Part shown: one piece after another, positions 37,910 to 51,633 of the stretch | Position numbering within the stretch: the stretch's first letter is position 1 | Layout of the letters: each line of letters starts with the position of its first letter | Assembly: GCF_012273895.1 (NCBI RefSeq) | Contig: NC_052108.1 | Location: 2,232,001-2,296,000, forward strand | Source: Zerene cesonia | Taxonomy: Eukaryota; Arthropoda; Insecta; Lepidoptera; Pieridae | Length of the DNA stretch: 64,000 nucleotides | Direction: 5' to 3' | Notes under the pieces: model-generated | The model's input: the letters and a program-made list of their open reading frames with translations, nothing else | The model's database searches: none | Told to the model about the DNA's origin: nothing | Position numbers and translations under genes: made by a program

Positions 37910-40397
37910 ATATACTTTTATATTTCATGCGTTTTTCCGTTGAATAATCACAAATTTTCAGCTTAAGCAATGTAACTAACTGCGCAAACAACAAAAATTC
38001 ATAATTAAGTAAAAAAATATACATGCCATTGCAATTAAGCGCAAATGCGGGGTAAAAAATACCGTCAGACCGTCATCAAGTGACCAATTATAGAGACGGT
38101 AAAGTACTCCATTATATCTACATACGTTTTGCCGTGCATTTAAAATTTAATCATAATTTTTCGCGTTGTTAGCAATGACTATAATTATGCCATATTGCTA
38201 ACCTGTTTAATTGGATGGATAATTGTTGAAAACACAAATTAAACATAATAAAAAGTAAGTATATGCTACTTTTATTAAACTATTTATCTAGCTGCATGTT
38301 ACAAGAGACATGCGCCATAGCAGACCCGACATTACTAAGAAAGGCTTAAAATCGCATGTCAGCCGTTCAATAAATTGTACATTTTTTTAATATTCTCAAT
38401 TACAAGATTTCATATTACTTTCAAATGATTGTCATAACATCATACTCGATATTATTGCATAAATTAGGGAAATTCATATCTATTTAGTCGATTGATAGCT
38501 ACTTCTGTCATAGTTACATTTCCATTATTTAAAAAATGCAGTCAAATTTATTCTTATTATTACTTTTAGTATAGTATTATATTATATGTGTAATTACTAA
38601 TAGCACTTTTCTTGACTTATTGTGGTATGTCTATATTTTCATAACACTTCGTTAGGTAGCACGACCAACTGTATTAGTATTATTTATTTAATAGAATGAT
38701 TTATATTTCGCAATGTCTGTTGTCAAACACGGTTCACCTTTCACACCCACACGATTCCAAGCTTGAGAGCTATCAAAGTTCAATTAAATTTCGTGTCAAA
38801 TTTGATGCAAATAGACAGGCCTTGGACCTTTTGCAACACTGTTTATGATAAGGACTAGGCACGGATTGAATGACTTGTCTACATAGTAATACTTAACTGT
38901 GCGGTTATTGAAGAGCGAAGCGACGAGCGTGTTCGCTTGACGTCGCGGAGCGAGCGAAGCGAGCGTGAAGCGAACCAACCCGCTCTCTTACCGTAGATAA
39001 AATTCATTAATCAACCTAACACACTTATCGCTTCGCTCCTCGCTAACCAACTTTTAGACTCAAACCTATACATTACGTTTACTATATGGGAAATGTATAG
39101 ATTTCTCAGTTATGTCTATTATAATTTCTTTATCCGACTTTGGGAATTATATATACATTACCTAGCAGTTAATATTACGACGAATTACAATGATTGCAAC
39201 ACATAGCACGCATATACCCGAATAATTCATAATTTAAACTGTTCTCAACTAAACCAGAGATAATCGAAACAAGGGCATCACTTGACCGAAGAAGGTCCGT
39301 GGAAGTAATCCAATCATAACCGATGATAGATCACGATTGCCACACTACACCAGCGACATAATGGTTCATTTAATGTGACGTGTATCCGATTGTACCCCGA
39401 TTAACCTTTGCCGTCGCCTCAGGCCATAACCTTATTCTATCTATGAGATTATAAATTGAATATCTTAGCCCGAGGTTGTGCTTGGCGAATCAAACTGAGA
39501 TTTGCTTCCAACCTCGTCACCTTATTACGTTTTATATTGGATTTCATAATTGTATTATTGTTTTTGTAGCTTAATAATCATGGTTTAAATGATGCCAAGG
39601 TTTTGTATTGTAAGTTTACTGTGTTAAATAAGAGTTTATTGCGATATGCAGATTTAATTTTATGAATTTAGTATTTATTTTTACTAAAAAATATTTCAGT
39701 GCTTGCAGTTATGCAACGTAACCCCATTTTTTTACTTTAACCAATGCAAACGTATATATTCAGATTTCTTGTATATTTTTTTCTAAAAATTTTAATTTAA
39801 TTTTAGCGCTTTACTCGCAACCTATTAATCATTGTTTTAAGTTCAGGGCACTTTAACATTCTTAATTTCCATTAGCACCTTGTCAATGCATACGCATGTA
39901 CAGTTCGAAAAAGAATTAAAAAAATAATTTCATGTTTGCCAATGTCACGCAGAAATGAGTTATTAACCGCCAATGTTGTCAGAATAAAAAAGCAATGACA
40001 TTTCGCCAATATTCCTGTCAATGTATATGACAGGTCATGAATAATTCTATCAAGGGTTACCAGTTACCACCCATACTATACATAGTATATTTTAATGACA
40101 TACTGATAAAAAGTCAATGCACGGGCAGTGAAAATGCATCTTGTGCCATCGGATTACAAAAGAGAAACACATAACTGGAAATTCATATTTTGGCGCTTTT
40201 ATTATTTATAATGTTTCTCAATAACTAAATGAATTAAATTCTTCATACTATAGATATTTCTTCTTCATACTATATTGTCTTATTTGTGTTTATTAAATAT
40301 ATTTATGTATTATTTAAAAACTTATTTGTATTATTTAAGTTAAACTTGCTTTGTTTACACCTCCAAAATTACACTCTCTCAGCATTTTCCTACATCA
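37910..40397. other. Non-coding stretch
   Basis: No gene. 38884-38970 is a GC-rich block of GCGAAGCGA/GAGCG words, echoed on the other strand at 39031-39046 (CGCTTCGCTCCTCGCT). 39250-39540 is less AT-rich, has no repeat signature and is a candidate regulatory island. Confidence 0.35.
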
Positions 40398-40530
40398 CAG
40401 GTTGTCTGGTAGAGATCACTTGTTAGTGATAAGACCGCCTTTTGTACAATAATCCTATTGTTGCTGTGTTTCTTTTGTATTATTTTTCTTGGTGTACAAT
40501 AAAGAGTTTATTATTATTATTATTATAATA
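40398..40530 (+). mobile_element. Non-LTR retrotransposon 3' end
   Basis: 'aggttgtctggtagagatca', 'gttagtgataagaccgcctt', 'ttgtacaataatcctattgt', then 'ggtgtacaataaagagttta' with AATAAA and an (ATT)n tail. Same family as 29826-29955 and 50361-50504. No coding part remains. Confidence 0.75.
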
Positions 40531-43342
40531 CTCTATAGATTTGATTAGTAGACCTAATATTTCCTTTCAGACACTTTATAAAATATACCTATGATTTTAA
40601 GAAACATCAGGTATCTAATCCAAAATCCAACAAAGTTGATATATATAAAAACCTGTAATACATACGTAATGGAAATGCCCTATATACTTAACTACTAAAT
40701 ATGAATTGCAAACTGATGCAAAAGGTCAATTGATACAATAAATAACGGTATTTAGTATTAATCGAGATAATTTTGCGATAAAATCATTGCTAAGGGCCAG
40801 TATTCACGGGTCATGTACTTCGTGCTGTACTAAATAAAAGTACGTAATATTATTACATTTATTTCAATCACGTTGATATATCGTAAAATGCGTCTTATAA
40901 AATGATGTGAGAATTTGTTGAAAATTTTAACTGGACTTTTTGTATCTAAGGATAGAGATGTTGCTACTTGCGAAATATAGGAAACGTAGGTTTAGTTAAT
41001 TATATTTGTATTTAGATGCAAGACTTATTAAACGTAGATTTTAATGATAGTACATCTTCAACTCAGCTAAAAGTAAAAATATATTTTTATATTTATTATT
41101 ATTAAATGGTAAGAAACAACAGAATAGCTACATGATAATTCTATAATTTATTTTCATAATCTTAAGTGTGTTCCAGACCTTAAGCCCGTATAAATTAACC
41201 ATTGAATATTATGCTATTATCTAAATTAAATCTAAGGATATTGTTTTTAATGTAGATGTTAAGAAGGATTTAAATACATAAGTGGGCTGAACATTGGCTT
41301 GTTTACATAATTATATGTTAGTATTTTATGAATTGAATAGCTTTATTATTATAATTAATTTAAATATATTGCACTTTGGATATATACGCAACTAAGTATC
41401 GTTTTGTCTACGAAACTAAGCATTACAAATTTTGAGCTTATGTATAATATAACTATATGTAAATTTGTGTAGAAACGATGTTAATACAGATAAATTAATA
41501 TGTATACACTTATCGTTACAAGTGTGAACTGGATACCTACCTTCCCAATAACCTTATTGATCAATACCTAACATTTGTTTTATGTAATATGTAAATGCTG
41601 TATAGAATATATTTTCGAAGGAAGCGCAAGAATAGTTTTTCGTGGAATAGCATTTATCAAGTATAGCTAACAGCAGATGAGCATGAATCTTTTGAGGTAA
41701 AACATATTTTCGAAATAAATTAGCATTGTTTATATATATTTATTCACAAAGTCTAATAATTGTCCATTCTTTTATCTTAATAATTATACATTTTAATTCG
41801 ATTTAAATTTGACTGAAAGTTCATTAATTGATCTTTGAAAGCTATCATATTTTTCTTATTCGAATAATACTTATACTAAAGTACTCGTATATTGTATTAT
41901 ATTATCTGTGATTAAAATAACAAATAATAGAGAATATAAATCAAAAAACAAACATTGGTGGAAGATCAATAGTATTTCTGGAAAACAAACAAATGCTGCC
42001 CATGATTCATGCCACCCTGCTCATTACAGAGATATTATTCTTCCCAGTTATATTGAATTAAAATATTGTATAGGCATTGGTTATATTTCAGATGTCGCAG
42101 TTGTTATATCGCTGGTTAAATGAATCGTTTATTTTCACGCATTTATCTTTGTACGTGTGAACATTAATCTTAAATACGAATTATCTTCTTATTAAGTTAA
42201 TCGTAGTGGTCGCTATTAATATTGTAAATGACTACTGTTAAATGTTCTTAATTGACCCGTAGAGTGAAATGGATTCGCTGATAACTTTATTAATTTCTTA
42301 ATCAATTTAAATTACTAATTTAGTGCGCAAGACCATGGGCTTCATTTACGAGTATATTAGAGTCTTTAATATACTCATAAATGAAAATTCAGTTACAATC
42401 TGGTTAAAATATATAGAAAAAAATATATATAGGTAAATAATAATAATAATATCTGTAAATGTATATACGAAAGCCCTCTAAAGGACCGGGTATAATAAAA
42501 GCATGAAAGTGAATTTTTGAATGGTTTGTGATGTAATTGATGCACTAGTTCTGATTGGATAGGCGATACGTATTGATCAGTTTGAAAAAATTAATCGTAT
42601 CGGTCAAAAGTCATCGTAAATAAATTTAAAACTTTACACAGTGGTTACACGTTCATTGTTGCTGATTTCATAAATCCTTTCTGTCGCCTTTGATGATTCA
42701 AGGTTTTGGAGCTTTGCTTTTTTTTCGCGTAAGAGGAGTACAAGAGCTATCTATAATGGCGCACGCACACATGCGAAGTATCGCTTAGACTTAATAATAC
42801 GATATTTAATAAAATCTATTGTTTCTATAAAAAAATACTGATAATTTACAAATATTTTGACAAAAAATCTGTATGATTGCCCGTATATTAATTAGCACAG
42901 CTTTTTTAATTTTTAAAAGAAGTGTTTTGAGTTATGTTTTTGATTTTTTTATATCATATTAAATTTAAAGTATTATTTATGTTCTTAACATACTATCAAA
43001 TGAACATACATTTGTATATATTATATCATATACATCAGATCATATAATTTAAAGCAGTATAAAACACGCCTTTAGGTCATGTAATCGCCTTGAGTAAATA
43101 TACAACGTACGTTTATGGCAAACGAAGTTTTTCTGATTCTGTTTAACGCCTGTTTAATGAAATAATATATTTAATTTATACTTAAGTCATGAACTATAAA
43201 CATAAAATTATTCGAGTAATAAAATGCACTATCATGGTGAAGTGTGGACCTGTTCTAAGATGAAATCGCATGACGTATTATACGGTATTGCCATAATCTT
43301 AGATCTTCTTCATGTAACTTGTTTGAATAAGTGCTCTATATG
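40531..43342. other. Non-coding stretch
   Basis: Very AT-rich. Small simple repeats at 42418-42460. No gene or transposon recognised. Confidence 0.4.
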
Positions 43343-43500
43343 TATCTTAATACACAAAAATTAAGCGTCACATCGTTTGTCCGCGATGGACTCCTAAACG
43401 ACTCGACAGTTTTATGCCACTTAAAAGATAGGATAGTTTATATTATTTCAATTACAAAAAACCCGGGCGGAGCCGGGATATGCATCCGGTTATAGTATAG
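43343..43500 (-). mobile_element. RTE-like remnant
   Basis: On minus: 'ccggctccgcccgggttttt', 'gtcgagtcgtttaggagtcc' and 'atcgcggacaaacgatgtga' in the order of RTE-like lepidopteran remnants ('gagtccatcgcggacaaac' next to the 3' end). Confidence 0.55.
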
Positions 43501-45383
43501 TATACATGAGCGTTATATTTTATAAAATTTACTATCAAACGCATTTAATTTAATAATAGCAATCTTCGAACTTAAAATCTGGTGTATTGATTGTTATTTA
43601 AACTACATTCCTCGCCATTTCTTACTAAAGAGCCCTAGCCCACCACAAAAATCCCTTACAATAAACCCCCTTTTCGATTAGAACGACCTATTTACTAGGA
43701 AGTAACTAACGCAAGTAGTTATTAACATAAGAAATAATCAAAGGGGACATCTCGTTTACGTTTAAATTTAAACTCGTTAACGCTTGGCCGACTTCATTGC
43801 GCTCATTTAAATGTGATTTAGTATCTCATATCAATATTTCAATCCCATTAACTCTATCAATATATTGTGGAAAGGTCATGTTGCAACGGTAGAAATTGAA
43901 TTTCGTAACAGAAAATGTTTCAAATATATTTACGATCTTTGGTGACCATAGATAATATATTTTTATGACATTCATATTTTGTTTTCGTACTGAAATTGTT
44001 TTTGTATTATTGTTGGAGATCAATTCATCTACAGTGCTATTGTCATATATCTTAAATACTACTACCAACGTGTATTTCTAGCATGTTTTTATTATGGTGT
44101 TACTCGAATAAATGAATATTATAATAAATAAATGTATGTTTTTTATTCCGAAATATTAAAATAGCCGATTGCCCTAGTTGAAGCGGTATGAAAATAAAAA
44201 ATAACCTATGTTACGTAAATGAAACTATGAAGTAATGAAATTGTTTTTTGAATAAGTCGTTAAGTTACGGATCATGTTTCATACGAACAGACAAAACATC
44301 ATTCCACTTTGTAATATTACAATAAAAATAATGACGTATTGTTTTAAATGACTAATTTATGATATTACAATTCTATTGAAATAACGTTTTACTGATAAAT
44401 ATAAAATTCTTCTTTTATCTATTTATGGGAGTAAGTTACACGGTAACACTTGTATAAAATAAATATAACTTTTTAATAAAATAACTCAAAGTCTTCCAAA
44501 GTTCTTATTTAAAGACTCTTTATATATTATTCTTCTAATAAATATGTATTCCAAATTACAAATAATTAAAATCATATAAATCCAGTTAATAACTGCGCCA
44601 CCCGAGTTCATTTATACTATAATTAAGCAAATATCTCATGAATTATTACTATTTACTACCTATCCTTGTAACTAGCAATCTCTAAAATTAATGTCCCAGT
44701 GATTGTATTTTAACAGGCAATTTCAGTTAATATTACTTCTGGTAACACGACGCATTTGTAAATGTCCGGTATTGCCAAGGCGCTATAAAATTATTTGTTC
44801 TTTATCAATTTAATATTTTCCACAAGTAGAAACTTTTAATATAATATATTCTATATAATATATAAAATGTATATTAAAAGTAAAACATATACATATATAT
44901 ATTTTTTTTATACCAACAAAACGACCAAAAGCACCTTTCAGTTTTAATAATTAATAGCATATTGTAAGAAGGGTTACAAACTAAAGGCGACCATTAACTT
45001 AAGTCAAAAATGTATGATTCAACTTTAATGCAACGGGAAGTCACCCACACAAAACCTTAATTGAGCCATTACGCATTTTTGAAATAAATTATTATACGTG
45101 ACTCTACTCCGATGTAACAATAGGCTTGTAGATTAACATTATCTTAATGATCTGTATTTTATCTTCATATTACAAAAGATTTTTGAGGTTATGAAGGTAC
45201 TAATAGGGACATCGTATTGTGATCTACATCGTATGTAATTATTGTGATTTAAAAATATGACACCTTCATACCAAATGCTATTTACAATAGTTTCTTTTAT
45301 ATAGCGTCGCTTTTTCCTGTGGCTATGAGTTTGATGTATTTACCAGTATCAATTTTCTTGAAAGTTCCTCACTTTATATTTCG
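43501..45383. other. Non-coding stretch
   Basis: AT-rich. An AT-only inverted pair (44832-44843 / 44870-44881, 12 bp) is present. No gene or transposon. Confidence 0.4.
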
Positions 45384-45727
45384 TACTAGCTGTGACCCGC
45401 GGTTGAAACCGCGTAAGTCCGTATCCCGTAGGAATATCGGTATAAAAAGTGCCTATGTGTTCAGCAAAATAGTATTATTATTCACCAATAGATGTCAGGA
45501 AAAAAAGCACGAATAAAACACGAATATGACATTATTTCAGTTGTCCAGCTGTCTACGAAGCAAAATAGTATTACTATTCACCAATAGATGTCAGGGAAAA
45601 AAAAACACGAATAAAACACGAATATGACATTTTCTAAAAAAAATTCCTAGCTAGATCGATTTATCGCCCTCGAAAACCCCTATATACTAAATTTCATGAA
45701 AATCGTTGGAGCCGATTCCGAGATCCC

Positions 45728-45784
<57 letters not shown>

Positions 45785-45812
45785 AGAATTGCTCGTTTAA
45801 AGGTATAAGATA
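45384..45812 (+). mobile_element. RTE-like element with internal tandem duplication and (TA)n tail
   Basis: Starts 'actagctgtgacccgcggtt', as in 11502 and 27511. It ends 'aaatttcatgaaaatcgttg', 'gagccgattccgagatccca', a (TA)n run (45730-45782) and 'caagaattgctcgtttaaag', which I recall as the classic end of this lepidopteran family. In between, a block of about 70 bp occurs twice (45463-45532, 45559-45632, period 96 bp). Confidence 0.75.
45730..45782. repeat. (TA)n microsatellite, about 26 units
   Basis: Uninterrupted TA run inside the tail of the RTE-like element. Its position matches the short TA tract normal for this family, here expanded. Confidence 0.95.
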
Positions 45813-47221
45813 AAGCTTGAGCAATATTTCATTAGTAATTTATTGTTGAGAATGCTTAGGTCTAACTATCAAATTCATCACTATTAACAAGCTTTTCAAT
45901 GTGTAAATCCTAATCATATTGAGTTTGTTAATATCATACATTTTATGATAAGAATAGAACAATCTATATAGATTATTTTATTCATTTTCATATTTTTTTT
46001 TGTGTCTATGTAAAAATAAAAAAATATATATACAAAGTTACAACGAAAATAATAAATTAACTACAGATCATAAACATAATATAAAGATGAAGGTTTGCCT
46101 CCATGAAAATAAACTCACGTACGAAAATTTCCTTTTATATAAAGGTTATGCGTAGGTATAACTAAAATTATATGAGTAGCGATTTTAACCAGTTATAAAT
46201 ATCTGTTTGTTAAGATTTTATTGCGTGTAAATGCCATTAAGTTTGAGTTTGAATCTGAATTTATTAAAAAAAGTAATTTTTTGCCTCCTTTGTAATAAAG
46301 ATCTGCTCAGTTTTTCACAACTTACACAGATTATATGTACCTATCGTTATGATGTTTAAATATTATAAAACTGTGATTAATTGAATAGGATGTACTGTAG
46401 GCTGATTAATTTGGTTTTATTGAATAAATAAACTTCTTTTAACATTTAACAACTTTCTTGTTTTGTTTTCATTATTCTATTGTTTTGTCTTAAGTTTATT
46501 GTTTTTTTTTTTTTTTAATTATAATCATCACAGTGCCCGCCCTTTCACAACTTTTAAACATTTATCGATATCCATCACATCACTATTGCTCAAGACTCAA
46601 GGTGTTCAGATATAGTGTTGTCGTTAATCATGACTCGGTAATGCAATATCTAATCATAATAAAGCACTACTACCTTTAAAGTAATATCTATTTTGAACTT
46701 AACTATTATTGCTCAGAAACAAAGGCATTTCTTCACTAAAAATGGTAGTAATAAGTTATTACTTACTTAATACATATTTCAACGTCACGTTCATAAATTA
46801 TTTTACGAGAAGGGCTTAAATAAATACGATGTAATTTATGATAGCAATTTTCAAACTATAATATTTTTGTATGTTTTCGAAATTATTGCTGATTATGGCA
46901 ATTTTAAATAGGAACATAATACTTGCACATTTTCTTAACTAATTTTTTTAATTAGATATTTCACTTATAGCATCAAAAATTTCGATTTATTCATCTTTCT
47001 AAACACACACGGTTTTACTATTCCTCTTGTAAGGTAGTACTACTAAACTTTAATAAAAAAAAATTGCGAGAAAAAGCGTCGTATATACTTTAAGTAACTT
47101 CGCATGTTGCATGATTCTACATATACAACAGCATATATGAATCAATAAATCTTCTAAGGTTTCTCTTTAAGGTGGGACGAATACCCTTATGTAATAATTA
47201 TTATTAAAATAAACCTTGCTG
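45813..47221. other. Non-coding stretch
   Basis: Very AT-rich, with a T-run near 46501-46516. No gene or repeat recognised. Confidence 0.4.
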
Positions 47222-47384
47222 AGTTCAATTTCATCGGTCAAGTCTGCTATTATTTTTCACAAAAAACAAACAACTTCAAAATGTAACAATCGGTTCCCCT
47301 GCAAAAAGTTATGAGGTGACAAACACATAAAAAAAAAATACAGCAGAATTGATAGCTTCCTCTTTTTTAAGTCGGTTGATAATG
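47222..47384 (+). mobile_element. Interspersed repeat ('agttatgaggt' type), fullest copy
   Basis: 'caatttcatcggtcaagtct', 'caatcggttcccctgcaaaa', 'agttatgaggtgacaaacac', an A-run, 'tacagcagaattgatagctt' and 'aagtcggttgataat'. The second half matches 8821-8903. Confidence 0.6.
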
Positions 47385-47458
47385 ACAAATAATAAAAATA
47401 AAGCTCCAATTCCGCAAGAACTATTTAATAGATTTGTCTTAAATTTTATATACAGTAA

Positions 47459-47472
47459 GTATATATATATAT

Positions 47473-47561
<89 letters not shown>
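47459..47561. repeat. (TA)n microsatellite, about 50 units
   Basis: TA run with one GG interruption near 47474. An open frame encoding alternating I and Y passes through it and is meaningless. Confidence 0.95.
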
Positions 47562-47565
<4 letters not shown>

Positions 47566-50360
47566 CTACCTTTCGTACTACTATGATCTTGTATTACATT
47601 CAATTGATTCCATCCTCCGTGCACTGAAGCGAGTGTTTTCTTAATACATACATATAACTATACTTTTAATAATACTAGTACCAAATAGGTAAACTATAAA
47701 TGAAAGTTGTAAAACAATGAAATCTATATATATGTAATCTATGGTTAACAGAGAGTTACGCATCATATAAGTATTCTCCAGCATATAAGTATGCATTAGA
47801 GATCTATGATTAACATTTTCATTTTGTAAATATAACGCACGTGGGACATCGCTTGTAAAAGCTTTTAATAAAATATTTCGAGCGCACTCACTGTCAAAAC
47901 AAGTATATTAACTGTAATACGAAGAACGAACACTAAAGACTCGCTTGAAGATTTCCACTCTGCCTTTCTATTTGATATGTCAATTGTGTGTAGCTGGACC
48001 GCAAATAGACAAATCCCATTAAATTATCGTATTTAATGAAAAAAACTTCAACCTTATGCTAATGGAATTAAGGACTCTGGTAACAAGTGAAGTTAATGCC
48101 CGTGACGCGTGAAACGCTTCGTTCATTAAGCAGACAAACGAACAAACGTACACTGTTCTTACAAAGAATAACCGCATTATGCTATATTGTACACTGCAAT
48201 CTCGACTCTATTTCCTTTCCGTGATCGACTATAATTGATTAGTCGATTATAAAGTAACGGATCGTTTCCTACGATGGGATGGACACGCAACAATGTTGGT
48301 CCATGTTTGTTTACAGCACACTTTTATTATATTAGCTTTAGAAAGTTTACGTGTTTCAATTGTTTAGTTGAAAGCGATATACAAACATACGTATGTTTGA
48401 CTCAGATGTTTTGAATCGTTTAGTGATATGTGAATACGCTAGGAACATAGCGGTGTGGTATATTTGACCTTGGTACAATTCAAAGTTTCATCGCACACAC
48501 CTACTACAACTTTAGATAATTGAGAGGACAAACATACGACAAAAATAAATTATATACTGCGTTTAAGGAGAGCAAATTATGTAGTATTTATTTCTTTATG
48601 CAAAGACCTTAGTGGTCTTTGTAGAAAGAAATCAATACACCATAAAGAATCGGGCTATATATCAATAGGTATTATCTATGTATAGGACCCTTCAGCGCCG
48701 ATATTACAGATGGAAGCACAACCGCATCTTCAGTACATGGAGCCTCCACAAAACGGTGGCCTCTACAATACACTTTCGAAAAAAAAGAAAGCAAAATTCG
48801 ACAGAAATAGAAATTGACCATTTTATTTGGATAGTAATATGGGGCCAAGTGGTATTAATTTTTTACTAACAGAAGCCCCCAGAGATCTAAATGCAGCCCT
48901 TGGTATCTAATAAATTTTCATTAAAACTTTATTTAACTCCATGTTCCTACAACTCTTTACTGAGTTTTATATTATATTTAAGCCGATTATTATATTTTAC
49001 CAAACAAAGGTACACAAATGGACACACAACCGTGACTAATTGTTGCGAAATCTTTACACCTTGTAACTTTGTATAAAACAAACGCATACAAAAAACTCTT
49101 AACTAGGAAATAACAATAGGCATTAAATATTATGCGCACAATCTTTCAACCGTGTTAGCGAACGAGTACGCATATTATATTATAACGGACTGTCAGAAGA
49201 CGAAGAAATATGGTCAATTTGAGACATAGCGGTAAACATTATTTGCGGCTACCTCAAATTACTAACACTATACGTTTGCAGCTGAATGTTTAGTTAGCGG
49301 CTTAGCGTTACCTGCCCTAGGGTTACCAGATGTCTGACTTGCTCCTGCAATTGAAGTATTTCGAGCGCACGTCTCATATATTCGCTTATTTATTGGGAAG
49401 CATTCTCGCTTCTATAAAAAGGCAGAATGGTCGAAATTTGAATCTGTTATGCAAATAATAGGTACAAGTTTTTTTTATCACGAAAGTTCGTTTTTAAAGC
49501 TATATAAAATTGGTAGGAATATAAACATTATAACAACTTAAAAGTACAGTTATTCAGAAATATGTGATATAGAAATGATATTACCTACATAATATAGATA
49601 AGCTTACGATTCATTCGTATAATTGTTTTGACATAACTGGCAACCCTAGTTACGCGTAAGTATTAACGGAATGAGCCTCTTGAAGTGAAATGAAAATCGT
49701 GCTCAATCTGGTTAGTTAATACTTAATATACATAACACTTAAAAGCGTAAAGGTGTTGTTGACGTCCTTATGTTACGACTTTTTAACGTTATCTATGATC
49801 TTAACTAAAGGAAAGTTTATAATTAAACTATTATTACATAGATTCGAATAAAGTTCAAAAATAGATTTGTTTATACGTTAAACTAAACATATTATTGAGA
49901 AAACAAGGATTCCCAATATATCATACTCTACAAAATACATTTTACTCTCTACTAATATATTATACTAACAAGAATACCTATTCCATACTCTAATGACAGG
50001 TGAGAATTCACTCCTTTGAAATAGACATAAATAGTACGGTATGGTTTTCTTTGATTCCTCTAGATTTACTTACCTACTACCTAGTATTATGTTATCTAAC
50101 TACGAAGAATTTCTCTTTCCTACTAATTTATGTCTATTTCTATGCATTTCATTGATTCGATGTATATATGTAGTTATTATTTGTATGTATTGTATGTATT
50201 TGTTTATTAGTTTAGTATATTTTATCTAGTGTATAATTAGTTTATATGTGTATATGTATATATGTGTGTAAATATATGTATATGTTGTAAATTTGATTGA
50301 ATGTTTAAAAGTATCTGTTTTTCGTCCCGCTTATAGTTTAGCAGTATGCTCGTTACCTTT
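47562..50360. other. Non-coding stretch
   Basis: No gene. A short 'tcgacta...tagtcga' inverted pair lies near 48226-48247. 49240-49370 is somewhat GC-richer. 50155-50285 is TG/TA-rich simple sequence that may belong to the retrotransposon end that follows. Confidence 0.35.
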
Positions 50361-50504
50361 TACCGTGGTTGCCTGGAAGAGATCACTTCTAAGTGATAAG
50401 GCCGCCAAACAAATTGTACGCTTTATTTTACTCATTATTATTATTATCTCTAAGTTTCCTTCTATGTACAATCTTGTTGAAGAGTTAAATAAATAAATAA
50501 ATAA
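50361..50504 (+). mobile_element. Non-LTR retrotransposon 3' end
   Basis: 'taccgtggttgcctggaaga', 'gatcacttctaagtgataag', 'gccgccaaacaaattgtacg', ending 'gttaaataaataaataaata'. Third copy of the family at 29826 and 40398. 5'-truncated. Confidence 0.75.
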
Positions 50505-51633
50505 GAATGTAGATTCAGCGACGTATTAAACCATAAAAAAGAGTGTGTTATGTTTATAAATGTAAAATTTGTGTATAGAGATAATCTTGATAGAACATCT
50601 TTTAAATTTAGAACGCCATTATTACAAATCCCCCAATAAACTACGAAGAATAAGCATAACGTAACGAGCTATAAAACTGTCTAGAACATATATAACTTTC
50701 TCCGGTATATAATTTACAATAACGCTGCAACTGGAGGATGGAATTGATTTTATTATTTACACCTAATAAATTGTGTTTTCGTACCAACAAATCGTGTAAT
50801 AAGATCAGTTTTCTAAGCTCTTAATTATGTTATAACAGTAACATTGGCTTAGTTGGATTTATGGGTCGGATTAACACGTAGTTATAACAACTTCTAGCTA
50901 CTGTTAATTCTTTCTTCTTGTTTTTATTGAATAAAAAGAATAAAAATGAAAATAACCATTTAAAGGCTATCGTAAATAAAAGTATGTTTGTACATAAACT
51001 AAATTTTCATTAAGATATAAAGTTGCGGGTGAGTCAATTGAAAATCTGTAGAAATGCAGAACAGACGGCTCAGTAAAATTAATACGTTCGAATTGCATGA
51101 AAGATAAGCTACTACTAACTAAAATACAAAGAGTTAACATAATTCAAAAACAAATGTTACGTTCCAAATTTAAATTTAAATTCTCATCGTCTTGTGTATT
51201 ATACAATGACCAAATTTTCACTTTTTCGAAATTCATACACAAATAGGAGCCAAGGCCTAAACTATCATGCCTTTAAAAAAAACGTAGGTATAGAGCTTAG
51301 ATAATTGTTAATATAAAAGTAATACTTTACTACTATATTCTACAGCCGTTCTCTTTTCTTATCTTTTGATTCGTTAACATTAATCACATCAGAGTTCGCT
51401 GAAAAGGATTAGACTAATGAGGATCATTCACAGATACTATCTCTATTCCCCATATAGTAATGGCAAGCGGTTCCTAGTCGAGACCATTTACGCTATCAAT
51501 GCACATATTTTGTACCAGCGATTTGCCCTCACTTTGCTATTTGCAGCGTGAAAAAATAATAATGAAATCCCATTCCTTGAGATAAAAAGTACCAACGTAG
51601 CTAATCTGTACAATGAGAGCCTTAGTCATATTA
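50505..51633. other. Non-coding stretch
   Basis: AT-rich. No gene, repeat or motif worth naming. Confidence 0.4.

Noticed and set aside
47439..47624. Frame encoding alternating isoleucine and tyrosine
   Set aside because: It is a translation of a (TA)n microsatellite.
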